Below, piece after piece: positions 1 through 7,213 of a stretch of 9,773 nucleotides of DNA. The stretch spans positions 1 to 9,773 of the forward strand of contig PUNP01000010.1 in assembly GCA_003551785.1 (NCBI GenBank). Reading direction: 5' to 3'. Below the pieces are notes generated by a model that was not told the DNA's origin, ran no database searches, and saw only the letters and a program-made list of their open reading frames with translations. The stretch's first letter is position 1. The number at the start of each line of letters is the position of its first letter. The position numbers were made by a program, and so were the translations under genes. Origin of the DNA: Candidatus Brocadiaceae bacterium. GTDB lineage: Bacteria > Planctomycetota > Brocadiia > SM23-32.

Positions 1-345
1 CCTGCGCATCCTCGACATCCCTATCGGTTTTTTCCGTTCCTTCTTTTGACTCCTGCTCTTGTGTGTTGATTTCACGAACACGACCGTCGCTAATAGCTTT
101 GCTGATCGTTTAACGCTTATATCTGTAACCCCAAAAGTGCGTGCGATATCCACTTGTTTACAAAGACCCCGGCAATACAGCTGGCTGGTAAACATTCGAA
201 AAGACGGCAAGTCATATGCATCATGCTGAAAGATCGGAAAACAGCCGACAAAATAAAACCAGGTGTCATCTTTGTTGACTACGGATATTTTTTCTGACAA
301 TTCATTTGCACCAGCGTGCAAAAATAGTAAAATAGTTTGTGGCAT
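1..345 (-). pseudogene. Transposase-like helix-turn-helix protein, 5' part only, broken by a frame disruption
   Basis: An ATG at 345-343 is preceded by a strong GGAGAGG ribosome binding site (7 bases between). It opens an 80-codon frame down to about 106: N-terminal MPQTILLFLHAGAN, a central DTWFYFVGCFPIFQHDAYDLPSFRM block, then a helix-turn-helix stretch at residues about 58-80 (LCKQVDIARTFGVTDISVKR). From about 106 the sensible reading continues in another frame as SKAISDGRVREINTQEQE and then TEKTDRDVEDAQ up to the window edge. In the multi-domain transposase family I recall, an RKAINDGRLRE-like segment lies well downstream of the SVKR helix, after a second helix-turn-helix. An internal deletion at the junction therefore fits better than a one-base frameshift. 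No stop codon is seen in the first frame, so a product with an altered tail is possible. The family assignment is from memory; the gene continues outside the window. Confidence 0.55.
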
Positions 346-408
346 AATGGTACCTCTCCTTTTGGGAATAGTGACTTACTTGGGAAAAACCATTGGAGAG
401 GTATCATT
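346..408 (-). promoter_or_regulatory. Inverted repeat that pairs with the ribosome binding site of the transposase-like gene
   Basis: Positions 346-359 (AATGGTACCTCTCC) and 395-408 (GGAGAGGTATCATT) are inverted repeats matching at 13 of 14 positions, separated by 35 bases. Read leftward, the arm at 359-346 contains GGAGAGG, the ribosome binding site of the ATG at 345. A transcript entering from the right would make both arms and could bury this site. Several insertion sequences use such a structure to stop read-through transcripts from expressing transposase; applying that here is inference. The one mismatch is A-C in the leftward RNA but a G-U wobble in the rightward RNA, so a DNA-level role (for example as part of an element end) is also possible. 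Confidence 0.5.
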
Positions 409-750
409 TTACTTTCAAATGCTAAAAAAGCAAGTGAAACAAACTCATTCCCCGCCTTAACGACCTGCGCAATTTGGGAGATGTGTACAGGGAAATACAT
501 CTATCTGCCCGCACCTGGACAAACCTTAGAACCTGAAAACATCCCCTGAAAAACGCGTTTAAGGATTAGTCGAAAACATCTATAGTGAAATTAAACATTA
601 TATACTGCGAATCCCGCCCGTAAGCTTGGCTTAAACGCGATAAATTCATAAAGTGTGTGATTACACAAAATGCGTTTCATTTGAATTGGTGACACCATTT
701 CATTGAAACACCATTTCATTGTTACAGAGTCGTTTTCTCTGACATCTATA
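409..750. other. Intergenic region without a credible gene
   Basis: No frame here has both a good ribosome binding site and a recognisable product. The stretch holds an inverted repeat CGCGTTTAAG at 554-563 and CTTAAACGCG at 630-639, a smaller TAAGC/GCTTA hairpin at 621-633, and a 16-base tandem duplication at 692-723. A weak CAGAG/CTCTG hairpin at 725-741 lies just beyond the stop codon of the sialidase-like gene. It lacks a T run on the leftward strand, so I do not call it a terminator. The base composition is AT-rich compared with the coding DNA on its right. Confidence 0.5.
692..723. repeat. Tandem duplication, two 16-base units
   Basis: ACACCATTTCATTG occurs at 692-705 and again at 708-721, giving a 16-base period (second unit ending TT instead of AA). 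It lies just downstream of the sialidase-like gene, whose stop codon is at 751-753. Probably a small slippage duplication; no function is evident. Confidence 0.7.
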
Positions 751-1872
751 CTACACAAGTTCTTCCAGCGGCACGACGGCCAGGCCTGCAGCTCCGCTGC
801 CGTGCCCTGGGCCGCCCATATAAAAGGTGACCCACAGACAATTGTCATGCTCAACGGCGTAGGGGTAGGGCCATGTGAGGAAATTTTCGCTGCCGGGCAG
901 TGGCCTGCGTGCGTCAATGAGGCAATAGATGTCCCTGAACACCATCTCCCCGGGCCGGCTGATCGCGATTGACAGCGGGTTACGCCCCGCAGTACTCACG
1001 TCGGAGCAGATGGTGTTGATGAGGTAATGATGGCCGGTAGAAAGCGTGCCAGCATAGGGTTTGGAAGCGGCCATCGGAAGGTTGCTCTGCTGCAGCAGGC
1101 TCCAGCTCCGTCCGTAATTCTCACTCCTTGAAACCAGTGCCGTCCGGGTAGGATTGGAGCGTGAGACCAGCAGCACATTGGATTGTTCAACGATGACCGT
1201 TGATTCGCCCCAGATATCACCATTGAAAGATTCGCAGACAGGTATTTTAACTACTTCCCACTGTGTAGGATCATCGGCATCCACCAGCGCAACGGCAGGT
1301 ATGGTCATCGCCCGGGAGCCGCCGCCCACACTGGCCCCCGCAACGATATACTGACCGTTATCCATAAGCAGCGGCTCTTGAAGCGGCCAGAAACCATCCC
1401 ATGCCACTACGCCTCTGTTTTTCCACTCCGGAGCTTCCTTATCGATCGAATCGGGCACAATTGTATATGCACGGGTATGCACGCGACCACCTGAGCGTCC
1501 TTTTCCATAAAAAGCTCCCATAAACGCCCATAATTCACTTTCATTTTTTTGTTCAAGGAACACGCCATGGCTGACCGCCAGTTCACCGTTGGGGGGATCG
1601 ATATTGAAAAGCTGCCCCCAGCTATTACCATCATCATAGCTGATCCTGCCGTTGGCAACTTCCGTCGAATTGTTTTCGCCGCTTTCGCATTTATTATGCC
1701 CGAAAGATACAATCCACCTGTCCATATAGCGGGCGATCGCCGTGCCTTTGAGCCAGTGATAACCGTCGGTTCCCGGTTCATAGTCTTTGATAACACTAAA
1801 GCGTATACCTTTGGTCTGTTTGAGCTCAGAACTGCACGGCAGTTCACAATCATCATTCCATATTTTATACAT
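751..1872 (-). CDS. Sialidase/BNR-repeat family protein, cytoplasmic
   Basis: A 373-residue beta-propeller-type protein. One canonical Asp-box (S-x-D-x-G-x-S-W, as SYDDGNSW) lies at about residues 78-85. A degenerate one with Asn for Asp (SENYGRSW) lies at about 250-257. The TRTALVSRSENYGRSWS and GHHYLINTICSD stretches are typical of sialidase-like proteins of environmental bacteria. No signal peptide or membrane segment is visible, so the protein should be intracellular, unlike secreted sialidases. I cannot place a full arginine triad, so true sialic acid cleavage is not shown; it may act on another sugar. I chose the ATG at 1872-1870 because AAGGAG sits 7 bases upstream. An in-frame ATG nine codons earlier (1899) has no ribosome binding site. 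It follows the GntR-type regulator gene after 158 bases in the same direction, so shared regulation is plausible but unproven. Confidence 0.75.
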   Translation of the reverse strand: MYKIWNDDCELPCSSELKQTKGIRFSVIKDYEPGTDGYHWLKGTAIARYMDRWIVSFGHNKCESGENNSTEVANGRISYDDGNSWGQLFNIDPPNGELAVSHGVFLEQKNESELWAFMGAFYGKGRSGGRVHTRAYTIVPDSIDKEAPEWKNRGVVAWDGFWPLQEPLLMDNGQYIVAGASVGGGSRAMTIPAVALVDADDPTQWEVVKIPVCESFNGDIWGESTVIVEQSNVLLVSRSNPTRTALVSRSENYGRSWSLLQQSNLPMAASKPYAGTLSTGHHYLINTICSDVSTAGRNPLSIAISRPGEMVFRDIYCLIDARRPLPGSENFLTWPYPYAVEHDNCLWVTFYMGGPGHGSGAAGLAVVPLEELV

Positions 1873-1954
1873 TTTTTCGCTCCTTATTGAGTTATTCATT
1901 ATTGGAAACTACAGTTAATATGTTCTTAGAGAAATTGTTCTGGGTTCTCAGTAA

Positions 1955-1965
1955 ACCACGGTGGT
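1955..1965. promoter_or_regulatory. Short perfect palindrome upstream of the sialidase-like gene
   Basis: ACCAC-G-GTGGT is a perfect 5+1+5 inverted repeat in the 158-base gap between the regulator and the sialidase-like gene, 83 bases upstream of the chosen start codon. Position and symmetry would suit a repressor site. It does not resemble the TTGTCGACAA palindrome in front of the regulator gene, so a different protein, or chance, is possible. Confidence 0.25.
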
Positions 1966-2030
1966 GATGAAGTAACGGGGTTCACTGTATATTTACAATT
2001 TTTCTGGAGATTGCCATATTTTATTGGTTG

Positions 2031-2750
2031 TCAAAAAGTTGATTGGCTAATGAAATTTACTTTTTCGTTAAAAATCATTTCCATTTCAGGCTGTATCTCC
2101 AGCCAGTAATCGAGCAGGTGTTTTTTATTCAAAACAACAGCTTTTGGGATATCCCCTGCAGTTAAAGCTGTCAAAATGTTTTCATGTGCGCTGCCAAGTT
2201 CTTTCAGATGAGCGTGTGAATAGGCGCGATCCAAATGTGCCATTTTCATCTGGATTTTAGCAGCAATTACTTCCCAAAGCTGTAGCAAGGTTGGACTAAC
2301 GGAGTCTGAGCATATCCTTCGATGAAAGTCCATATCATTACCCACAAACTCAGCGATATTGCCCCTGCCTGCCGCTTCATGGATATTCCGGATGCAATTT
2401 TGCAGCTTATTTTTTTGGGGGATGGGAATCGGGATACTGAAATTATTTATTGCATTCGATTCTATTATCATACGTATTAAATAAATATCGGCTATCTCTT
2501 CATTTGACGCCAAAGAAGCGACGCGCGTGAATTTATTCGCTACTCTTTCCACCAGTTTTAGTTCCTCCAATTTCAATAATGCCTCGCGAACTGATGAGCG
2601 GCCGGCATCAAATTTTTTCTGTAATTTTTCATGCTGCAAGGGTTCTTCAGGCACCAGATCACCATTTAATATAGCATTTTTCAATGTGAAAAAAATGTAA
2701 TCGGGCACGGAACAAGGGGCATGATGTTTTATATCTATCTTTTCAATCAT
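2031..2750 (-). CDS. GntR-family transcriptional regulator, FadR subfamily (FCD domain)
   Basis: 239 residues, the usual length for FadR-type regulators. The N-terminal winged helix-turn-helix spans about residues 15-77, with the typical AGRSSVREALLKLEELKLV recognition-helix region at about 49-67. The C-terminal all-helical FCD ligand-binding domain spans about 86-215. It keeps the metal-binding pattern: Asp139 and His143 in NDMDFHRRI, His189 in SAHENI and His211 in KKHLLDYW. Such regulators usually bind small organic acids or sugar acids and act as dimers on palindromic operators. The start codon has no clear ribosome binding site. The gene lies between the glutamate operon and the sialidase-like gene, all leftward, so it could control either; its own promoter carries a palindrome (2805-2816) suggesting autoregulation. 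Its ligand cannot be read from the sequence. Confidence 0.88.
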   Translation of the reverse strand: MIEKIDIKHHAPCSVPDYIFFTLKNAILNGDLVPEEPLQHEKLQKKFDAGRSSVREALLKLEELKLVERVANKFTRVASLASNEEIADIYLIRMIIESNAINNFSIPIPIPQKNKLQNCIRNIHEAAGRGNIAEFVGNDMDFHRRICSDSVSPTLLQLWEVIAAKIQMKMAHLDRAYSHAHLKELGSAHENILTALTAGDIPKAVVLNKKHLLDYWLEIQPEMEMIFNEKVNFISQSTF

Positions 2751-2804
2751 ATTTTTGAAGTTTATGTGAAATTAAGCTGTGAAAAAATACTATCCTGCAT
2801 GTCG

Positions 2805-2816
2805 ATTGTCGACAAT
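2805..2816. promoter_or_regulatory. Palindromic operator candidate, ATTGTCGACAAT
   Basis: A perfect 12-base palindrome begins four bases downstream of the -10 box and covers the predicted transcription start of the GntR-family gene. Short palindromes with TTGT...ACAA half-sites are typical of FadR-subfamily operators. Autorepression by the adjacent gene product is the natural inference. An overlapping arrangement TGTCGA-TTG-TCGACA (2800-2814) could give a second register. I did not find another copy of the palindrome in front of the other genes of the window. Confidence 0.55.
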
Positions 2817-2819
2817 GTA

Positions 2820-2848
2820 ATTTTAGCCCAATTTTGAAATTAAGTCAA
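2820..2848 (-). promoter_or_regulatory. Sigma-70-type promoter of the GntR-family regulator gene
   Basis: On the leftward strand TTGACT (2848-2843) and TAAAAT (2825-2820) are separated by exactly 17 bases. This is the best promoter match I see in the window. It would start transcription near 2813, about 63 bases before the ATG at 2750. Confidence 0.65.
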
Positions 2849-3031
2849 ATGTGAGTTCGGTCTAAATACCCGAAATGGGGATGAAAAGTGGATTCTCAGC
2901 GTTCAGATTTTCTCAAAGACGTGCCAGATGGACTTATTAGGCCAGTCTCAAATGTTACAGTGTGTAAATAGACATAACTAAACGGCAGTTTGTCCTTGCA
3001 GGGGGGGGCTCAGCCTGTCTGCGTGCTCTAA

Positions 3032-3053
3032 GTATGACAGGCATCTTGCCTGA
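3032..3053 (+). repeat. Interspersed hairpin repeat, copy 1
   Basis: The core GACAGGCATCTTGCCTGA is preceded by GTAT. CAGGCA-TCT-TGCCTG forms a 6-bp stem with a 3-base loop. It is identical over 22 bases to the copy at 3084-3105 and nearly identical to an inverted copy at 7833-7855. It resembles short palindromic (REP-like) elements; it lacks a T run and so does not look like a simple terminator. Confidence 0.75.
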
Positions 3054-3083
3054 AGGGGGCGCTCAAAGGAATTCATGCGATAC

Positions 3084-3105
3084 GTATGACAGGCATCTTG
3101 CCTGA
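3084..3105 (+). repeat. Interspersed hairpin repeat, copy 2
   Basis: Same 22-base sequence as copy 1, with start points 52 bases apart. It lies 38 bases beyond the stop codon of the mal gene, so it would be in the 3' untranslated part of the operon transcript and could stabilise the 3' end. A small palindrome ATACGTAT (3080-3087) overlaps its left edge. Confidence 0.75.
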
Positions 3106-3142
3106 TTATACCGCTTATATTACACACCTTTTTGGCCGGCTG

Positions 3143-4381
3143 TTAGCTTGACATCATGGTGATAATTCTTTTCATTTCATTATGCACTGTCATATATCCT
3201 TCATCAAATCCCATTCCCGGCTTGGCAAGTATCTGTGCTGGGCGCGTGGCCATGGCGGCGTGGGTGCATGCCCGGGCCGATAAGTCGGTTTCATTGCATG
3301 TGCCGCCCAAGTATGCTTTTACGCCGCGATTGCGGCATAGCAGAACGGCATCGATGGAGGCATCGAGTCCGCCCAAGTCTGGTGTTTTAATCTGGAGCAT
3401 GTGACCGGCTTTATTCCTTGAGAAAAAATCTATATCATCCAGTGTGTTGCACCATTCATCGGCCACGAGTTCAATGGGTATTTCCAATTCATCAACCCCT
3501 TCTGTCAGCTTTTTCATCAGCATCATCTGCTCATGTCGCCCTTCGGCGTCCAGCGGGCCTTCAATCCTGAGCTTGAATGGCGATGCGGTGTCGGCCAACA
3601 CGGACATGAACTGAAGGATTTTTTTAATATCATTGTCAAAGACCATGCCGGGCAGCCCGTAAACGTCGAAATAAAGTTCCGGTGTATAAGACTCATCGGC
3701 CCGAAGTTTCAGTATGCGTTCTCTCACCCAACCCACGTAGTCGACGAACAGCTCGCCGTCCTCGCCGAATTTTTCCTGAACGCTGTTAATCAGTCCATGC
3801 GGCAGAATATCGACTTTTTTTATAATCATTTTGTCGGTGTTATCGTAGCGGTCATCTCCGCACTGGCCGAGTATTTTCACGGGTTCGGGTACGAGCGGGA
3901 GCAAGTATTCCTCAGCGATAATTTCTGTCATGGTTTTTTTCCTGTCGGCAGCAAAAGCGGCTAAAAGCGCCTGGCTTACACCATATCGGAGGGCGGTATG
4001 GAGTTTACTGCCGTTTGCGCTGCGTAAGATATCGAGGTAACGCGCCGCTTCTTTAAAATTTGCAAAAACCTTCTCGCACAGAGCGGGGGCAACAGTGTTT
4101 TTGAGCACAGGGATATAATGATCGGCTCTGAAAACGGGATCGCGTCCGCCGGCACCGGAATACTGGACGGCGCAGCAGTCGCCGAACACACAATGACCGT
4201 CCTGGGTAATTATCCCGACGGAAATTGATTCACCGGCAATTCTTATCGCATCGAATCCATCGGTGAGCGGTTGACCGGTATAGATGAAACCGTCATGCCT
4301 CGCCCCATTTTTAATAGCGCGCTGGTCGTCTGTGAAATAGGCCGATATGCCTTTAGAAAAGAACATTTTTTTGATTTTCAT
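3143..4381 (-). CDS. mal: Methylaspartate ammonia-lyase (3-methylaspartase, EC 4.3.1.2)
   Basis: Cleaves (2S,3S)-3-methylaspartate to mesaconate and ammonia, the second step of the methylaspartate route of glutamate fermentation. It is a cytoplasmic enolase-superfamily TIM-barrel enzyme. At 412 residues it matches the family length. All key residues that I know from the clostridial enzyme occur at nearly the same numbers: His195 (DILPHG), metal ligands Asp239 (FDVYG), Glu274 (RIEGPLD) and Asp308 (VADEW), Gln330 and the catalytic base Lys332 (LQIKTPDLGG), and Thr361-Cys362 (LGGTCNETD). It is the last gene of the operon, 17 bases after glmE. The ribosome binding site is weak, so translation probably depends on the upstream gene. 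No substitution suggests loss of function. Confidence 0.95.
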   Translation of the reverse strand: MKIKKMFFSKGISAYFTDDQRAIKNGARHDGFIYTGQPLTDGFDAIRIAGESISVGIITQDGHCVFGDCCAVQYSGAGGRDPVFRADHYIPVLKNTVAPALCEKVFANFKEAARYLDILRSANGSKLHTALRYGVSQALLAAFAADRKKTMTEIIAEEYLLPLVPEPVKILGQCGDDRYDNTDKMIIKKVDILPHGLINSVQEKFGEDGELFVDYVGWVRERILKLRADESYTPELYFDVYGLPGMVFDNDIKKILQFMSVLADTASPFKLRIEGPLDAEGRHEQMMLMKKLTEGVDELEIPIELVADEWCNTLDDIDFFSRNKAGHMLQIKTPDLGGLDASIDAVLLCRNRGVKAYLGGTCNETDLSARACTHAAMATRPAQILAKPGMGFDEGYMTVHNEMKRIITMMSS

Positions 4382-4398
4382 ATGATATTTTTCACATT

Positions 4399-5856
4399 TT
4401 ATTTTTTGGGTTTGCCGACCAGGCGTCCTTTACTGACGGCATAGATGTCATCGGTGAGCATATTAAAGTTCACATCCCTGCCTTCAGCTCTTCCGCGTTC
4501 TATGAGTTTATTTTGGTGGAATTGTATTATATCGTCATCGAGCGGCAGGCTGCCCGGGTCTAAAAGCCGGATGCATCCTTCCAAGTCTCTGGCCGGCAGT
4601 ACCTTATTGGCATTTGCTCTTGCCGGTGCGAAGGGCACGTCCAGCACGCCGGCCTCGAATGCGCGTACAGTTCCTATGGCCCAGTCCCCTTCGCCGAGTT
4701 CATAGACGCGTTTCAAAATGCAATCAGTTTCGCGGCGTAAAAGCCCCATTTCCTCCCGCAGCCTGTCGTTATTTGGGAAAATTTGATTTTCTGTCATGTT
4801 GACAGCCTGTTTTGTTGCGCGTAAGCCTTCTACATTGGCAGCGGCTGACGGGATGCCAGTGGCTTCCTGGGGAGTTTTAGCGATAATTTTTGTTGCACCG
4901 GCAAGGGTTCCGCAGACCGTTCCCCAGGCAATTACTGCTATAGCACGCGCCTCTTCTGTCGGAAAACCGCCCATCCACTGGTGGAAAACGGTGCTGATGG
5001 ACACATTATCGTATTTATCGTTGCCTAAATACTCTATAGCTTGTTCGATAAGTATTTTTAGTGCTGCGACGTCCTGGCACAAATTACCGCTCTGCCCGCA
5101 GCCCACAGTGATGTTTTTAACGCCCTGCTCAGCTGCCAGTAGGCTTTCGATTATGGATATGGAATTGGCAATAGCGGGCGGGACGAGTGTAGCGGTAAGC
5201 GGTCCAAACGGCTCACGATTGACAACCGCTCCTTCCTCTGTATATCGTCCGCAAAGATAATCAACATATTGCCAATCACGGATACTTTTTTCCAGCGGGA
5301 CGTTTTTGGAATAGGGTATATTGTAGGAAATTCCGCCACCTTCAAAAGAAGTAAAACCGGCGGCCAGTGTTATTTCGCCAAGGAGTCGTGCATCAGGGGT
5401 GCCATGCCTTATTTCGATCGGCTTATCAAGCGATTCTATGATTGACCTGCACGTATCAACGCCGTGGTTTACGGCCGGGAATCCGTTCAGCAGTGAGCGC
5501 CCCGAACGAACTCCCTCTTGTAAAGCGGTTTCGGCCTCCTCATATCTGTTCTGTCGCGTATAGCTGTCGATCGTGGTGGGCAGCAGATCGGCTTGCCCCT
5601 CTTGAGAGAGTTTCTTCAGCAGGCTTATGTGATCGGAAGCCAGACTGACACCGGCTCTGGGCTGAACAAGTGTTTGCTGCTGTTCTATTGCGGCAGTAAG
5701 TTTGAGCGCGAAGTTTTTTGAATCCGGCATTTTTAACTGATATTGGATACCTTCATCAATATCGACGTTTTTTCCCGTTTTCCACGAATTAATAACTTCA
5801 TCATCGCGGATTTTACCGAATTCTTGTCGTGTCAGTTTTCTGTTTTTAAGTTGCAT
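4399..5856 (-). CDS. glmE: Glutamate mutase, epsilon (E) subunit (EC 5.4.99.1)
   Basis: Large catalytic subunit of adenosylcobalamin-dependent glutamate mutase, which rearranges L-glutamate to (2S,3S)-3-methylaspartate together with GlmS. At 485 residues it is the usual length, and the TIM-barrel motifs are intact. Substrate-binding residues known from the Clostridium cochlearium enzyme are found one position later: Arg67 (QPRAGV), Arg101 (DSYTRQ), Arg150 (IEIRHGTPDARLL), Glu172 (TSFEGGGISYNIPY) and Tyr182. The ATG overlaps the end of glmL by 11 bases and no ribosome binding site is visible, so translational coupling is likely. The gene order glmS-glmL-glmE-mal is the one known from clostridia. 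The C-terminus (GRLVGKPKK) ends 17 bases before mal. Confidence 0.95.
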   Translation of the reverse strand: MQLKNRKLTRQEFGKIRDDEVINSWKTGKNVDIDEGIQYQLKMPDSKNFALKLTAAIEQQQTLVQPRAGVSLASDHISLLKKLSQEGQADLLPTTIDSYTRQNRYEEAETALQEGVRSGRSLLNGFPAVNHGVDTCRSIIESLDKPIEIRHGTPDARLLGEITLAAGFTSFEGGGISYNIPYSKNVPLEKSIRDWQYVDYLCGRYTEEGAVVNREPFGPLTATLVPPAIANSISIIESLLAAEQGVKNITVGCGQSGNLCQDVAALKILIEQAIEYLGNDKYDNVSISTVFHQWMGGFPTEEARAIAVIAWGTVCGTLAGATKIIAKTPQEATGIPSAAANVEGLRATKQAVNMTENQIFPNNDRLREEMGLLRRETDCILKRVYELGEGDWAIGTVRAFEAGVLDVPFAPARANANKVLPARDLEGCIRLLDPGSLPLDDDIIQFHQNKLIERGRAEGRDVNFNMLTDDIYAVSKGRLVGKPKK

Positions 5857-7213
5857 TTCTATTGAAGCAGGATTCAGATAATTGAAGAGTCAGTTCCTTA
5901 TTATGTGCAGAGAACAGTCCTATGGCAAACATAGCATAATGGGTATCGGGCGTCACTTGTGGGTTGGACGGTGCTAAAACGTCAGGCGGTGTTTTTTCGA
6001 GCAGATGCAGGAGTTTAGGTGCAGCATCGGGGTTATTAGCGAAAGCGCCACCGGACACTATCAGGTTCTTTACCTTTCGCAAGTCTTTCCCGGTTTGTAT
6101 CAAGGTTTTGCCGCTGGGCGAGTAGTGTTCATTTAAGCGACCACAGTGTCGGTAAAGAGCGGTTTGGCCGGCGGTTGCTGCTAAGATGGAGTCAGAAGCC
6201 AATTCGCGCTCTGCAACCGGCAGGCGGTCCGGTTTGTCGTGCAGGACCTTTGCCCAGTCCGGCTCCCAGCCGTTTTGACATTGCAGAGCATCGTTTCTGA
6301 GTGCAAGCAGGTTATCCAATGAGTGTCGGATGCCGATATCGCCTTCGACCGTACGTTTGAAAAAAGGCTCGGGCATTCCCTTGATTATCGTATCGGGGGA
6401 TAGCGGGTTGGGACTGCATGCCGAATAGACGTCTGTAGTGGCGCCGCCGACATCTATGGCGAGGACTTCGGCCTGTCCGGAGTGGTGTTTCAGAGCTTCC
6501 GAAAGTGACTGGACTCCGTTCAGGAAGGCGAGGGGCGTCGGGATGACATCGCCGTCAATTTTTTTTGATAAATTGCCGAGTCCTTTGGCGGCGGCTATCC
6601 GCGACAGGAAGATATCGCGGATTTTAGTTCGTGCCGGCTCTATATTCAGCGAATCTAGTTCCGGCAGAACGTTATCGGTTACGTAAAAATCCCTGTCAGC
6701 GCATATCTCCCGTGCTTTGTCTGCGGCTGCGTTATTTCCGGCGAATAATATGACAGGGGAGTGGTGTAGTTTTCTCAGGCATCCAGCATTATGCAGCACA
6801 AATTCTTCATCCCCGCCATCAGTTCCGCCGGCAAGCAGGATGATGTCCGGGTTCAGCTTATCTATTTCAGTGATGGACCCGGGGGTTAATTTATGCGAAT
6901 ACGTGGCGGCAAGCCGGGCGCCTGCATTCAGGCAGGCCGTTTGAGCGGCTTTTGCGGTGAGCTCGGGCATCAGGCCTATGGCGACAACATTCAACCCGCC
7001 GTGCGCGCTGCTTGACGCCATAGAAAGACAAAATGAACTGATTTTAAGGCGTTTTTTCAGCGTATCCCTTACTGCATAAAAGCCGTGCTCAACACCTTCG
7101 TCAATGGTAGTGGGATGCTGCACGCGATCGATAATTTCTGGTGAATCGAGATCGACTGCCAGCGCTTTTGTGAATGTGCTGCCTATATCCGCAGCGATCG
7201 CGAGGTTACTCAT
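5846..7213 (-). CDS. glmL: Glutamate mutase accessory/reactivating protein GlmL (MutL)
   Basis: An ASKHA-fold ATPase encoded between the two mutase subunit genes in the known operons. It is thought to reactivate the mutase by exchanging damaged cobalamin. Visible motifs: phosphate-1 loop AADIGSTFTKA near residues 7-17, second phosphate loop LAIDVGGATTDVYS at about 251-264, and adenosine motif NLIVSGGAF at about 383-391. The LLAGGTDGGDEE stretch near 126-137 is typical of the family. Length is 455 residues. I start it at the ATG at 7213, which has GAGGTG about 6 bases upstream; a GTG at 7222 is in frame, but the ribosome binding site would overlap it. Its ATGAGTAA overlaps the glmS stop by 8 bases, a classic coupled junction. 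It also overlaps glmE at its end. Confidence 0.93.
   Translation of the reverse strand: MSNLAIAADIGSTFTKALAVDLDSPEIIDRVQHPTTIDEGVEHGFYAVRDTLKKRLKISSFCLSMASSSAHGGLNVVAIGLMPELTAKAAQTACLNAGARLAATYSHKLTPGSITEIDKLNPDIILLAGGTDGGDEEFVLHNAGCLRKLHHSPVILFAGNNAAADKAREICADRDFYVTDNVLPELDSLNIEPARTKIRDIFLSRIAAAKGLGNLSKKIDGDVIPTPLAFLNGVQSLSEALKHHSGQAEVLAIDVGGATTDVYSACSPNPLSPDTIIKGMPEPFFKRTVEGDIGIRHSLDNLLALRNDALQCQNGWEPDWAKVLHDKPDRLPVAERELASDSILAATAGQTALYRHCGRLNEHYSPSGKTLIQTGKDLRKVKNLIVSGGAFANNPDAAPKLLHLLEKTPPDVLAPSNPQVTPDTHYAMFAIGLFSAHNKELTLQLSESCFNRNAT

Larger units (their letters stand above)
2849..3142. other. Intergenic region between the mal gene and the regulator promoter
   Basis: No gene is supported here. 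The stretch has a run of eight G at 3001-3008 and two direct copies of a CAGGCATCTTGCCTG hairpin repeat. No hairpin followed by a T run on the leftward strand is visible after the mal stop codon (3145-3143), so I cannot point to an intrinsic terminator for the glutamate operon. Confidence 0.5.

Noticed and set aside
591..972. Overlapping reading frames on both strands near the end of the sialidase-like gene
   Set aside because: They are shadow frames of the real gene or extend into AT-rich intergenic DNA, without ribosome binding sites.
1549..1890. Rightward 113-codon frame opposite the sialidase-like gene
   Set aside because: It is antisense to a gene with clear family motifs and a strong ribosome binding site, and it has no recognisable protein features.
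3032..3105. Two repeat copies read as a minimal CRISPR array
   Set aside because: Only two copies, self-palindromic hairpins, a third inverted copy more than 4 kb away, and no cas genes; REP-like elements fit better.
3084..3105. Hairpin beyond mal as an intrinsic terminator
   Set aside because: The stem is not followed by a T run on the leftward strand.
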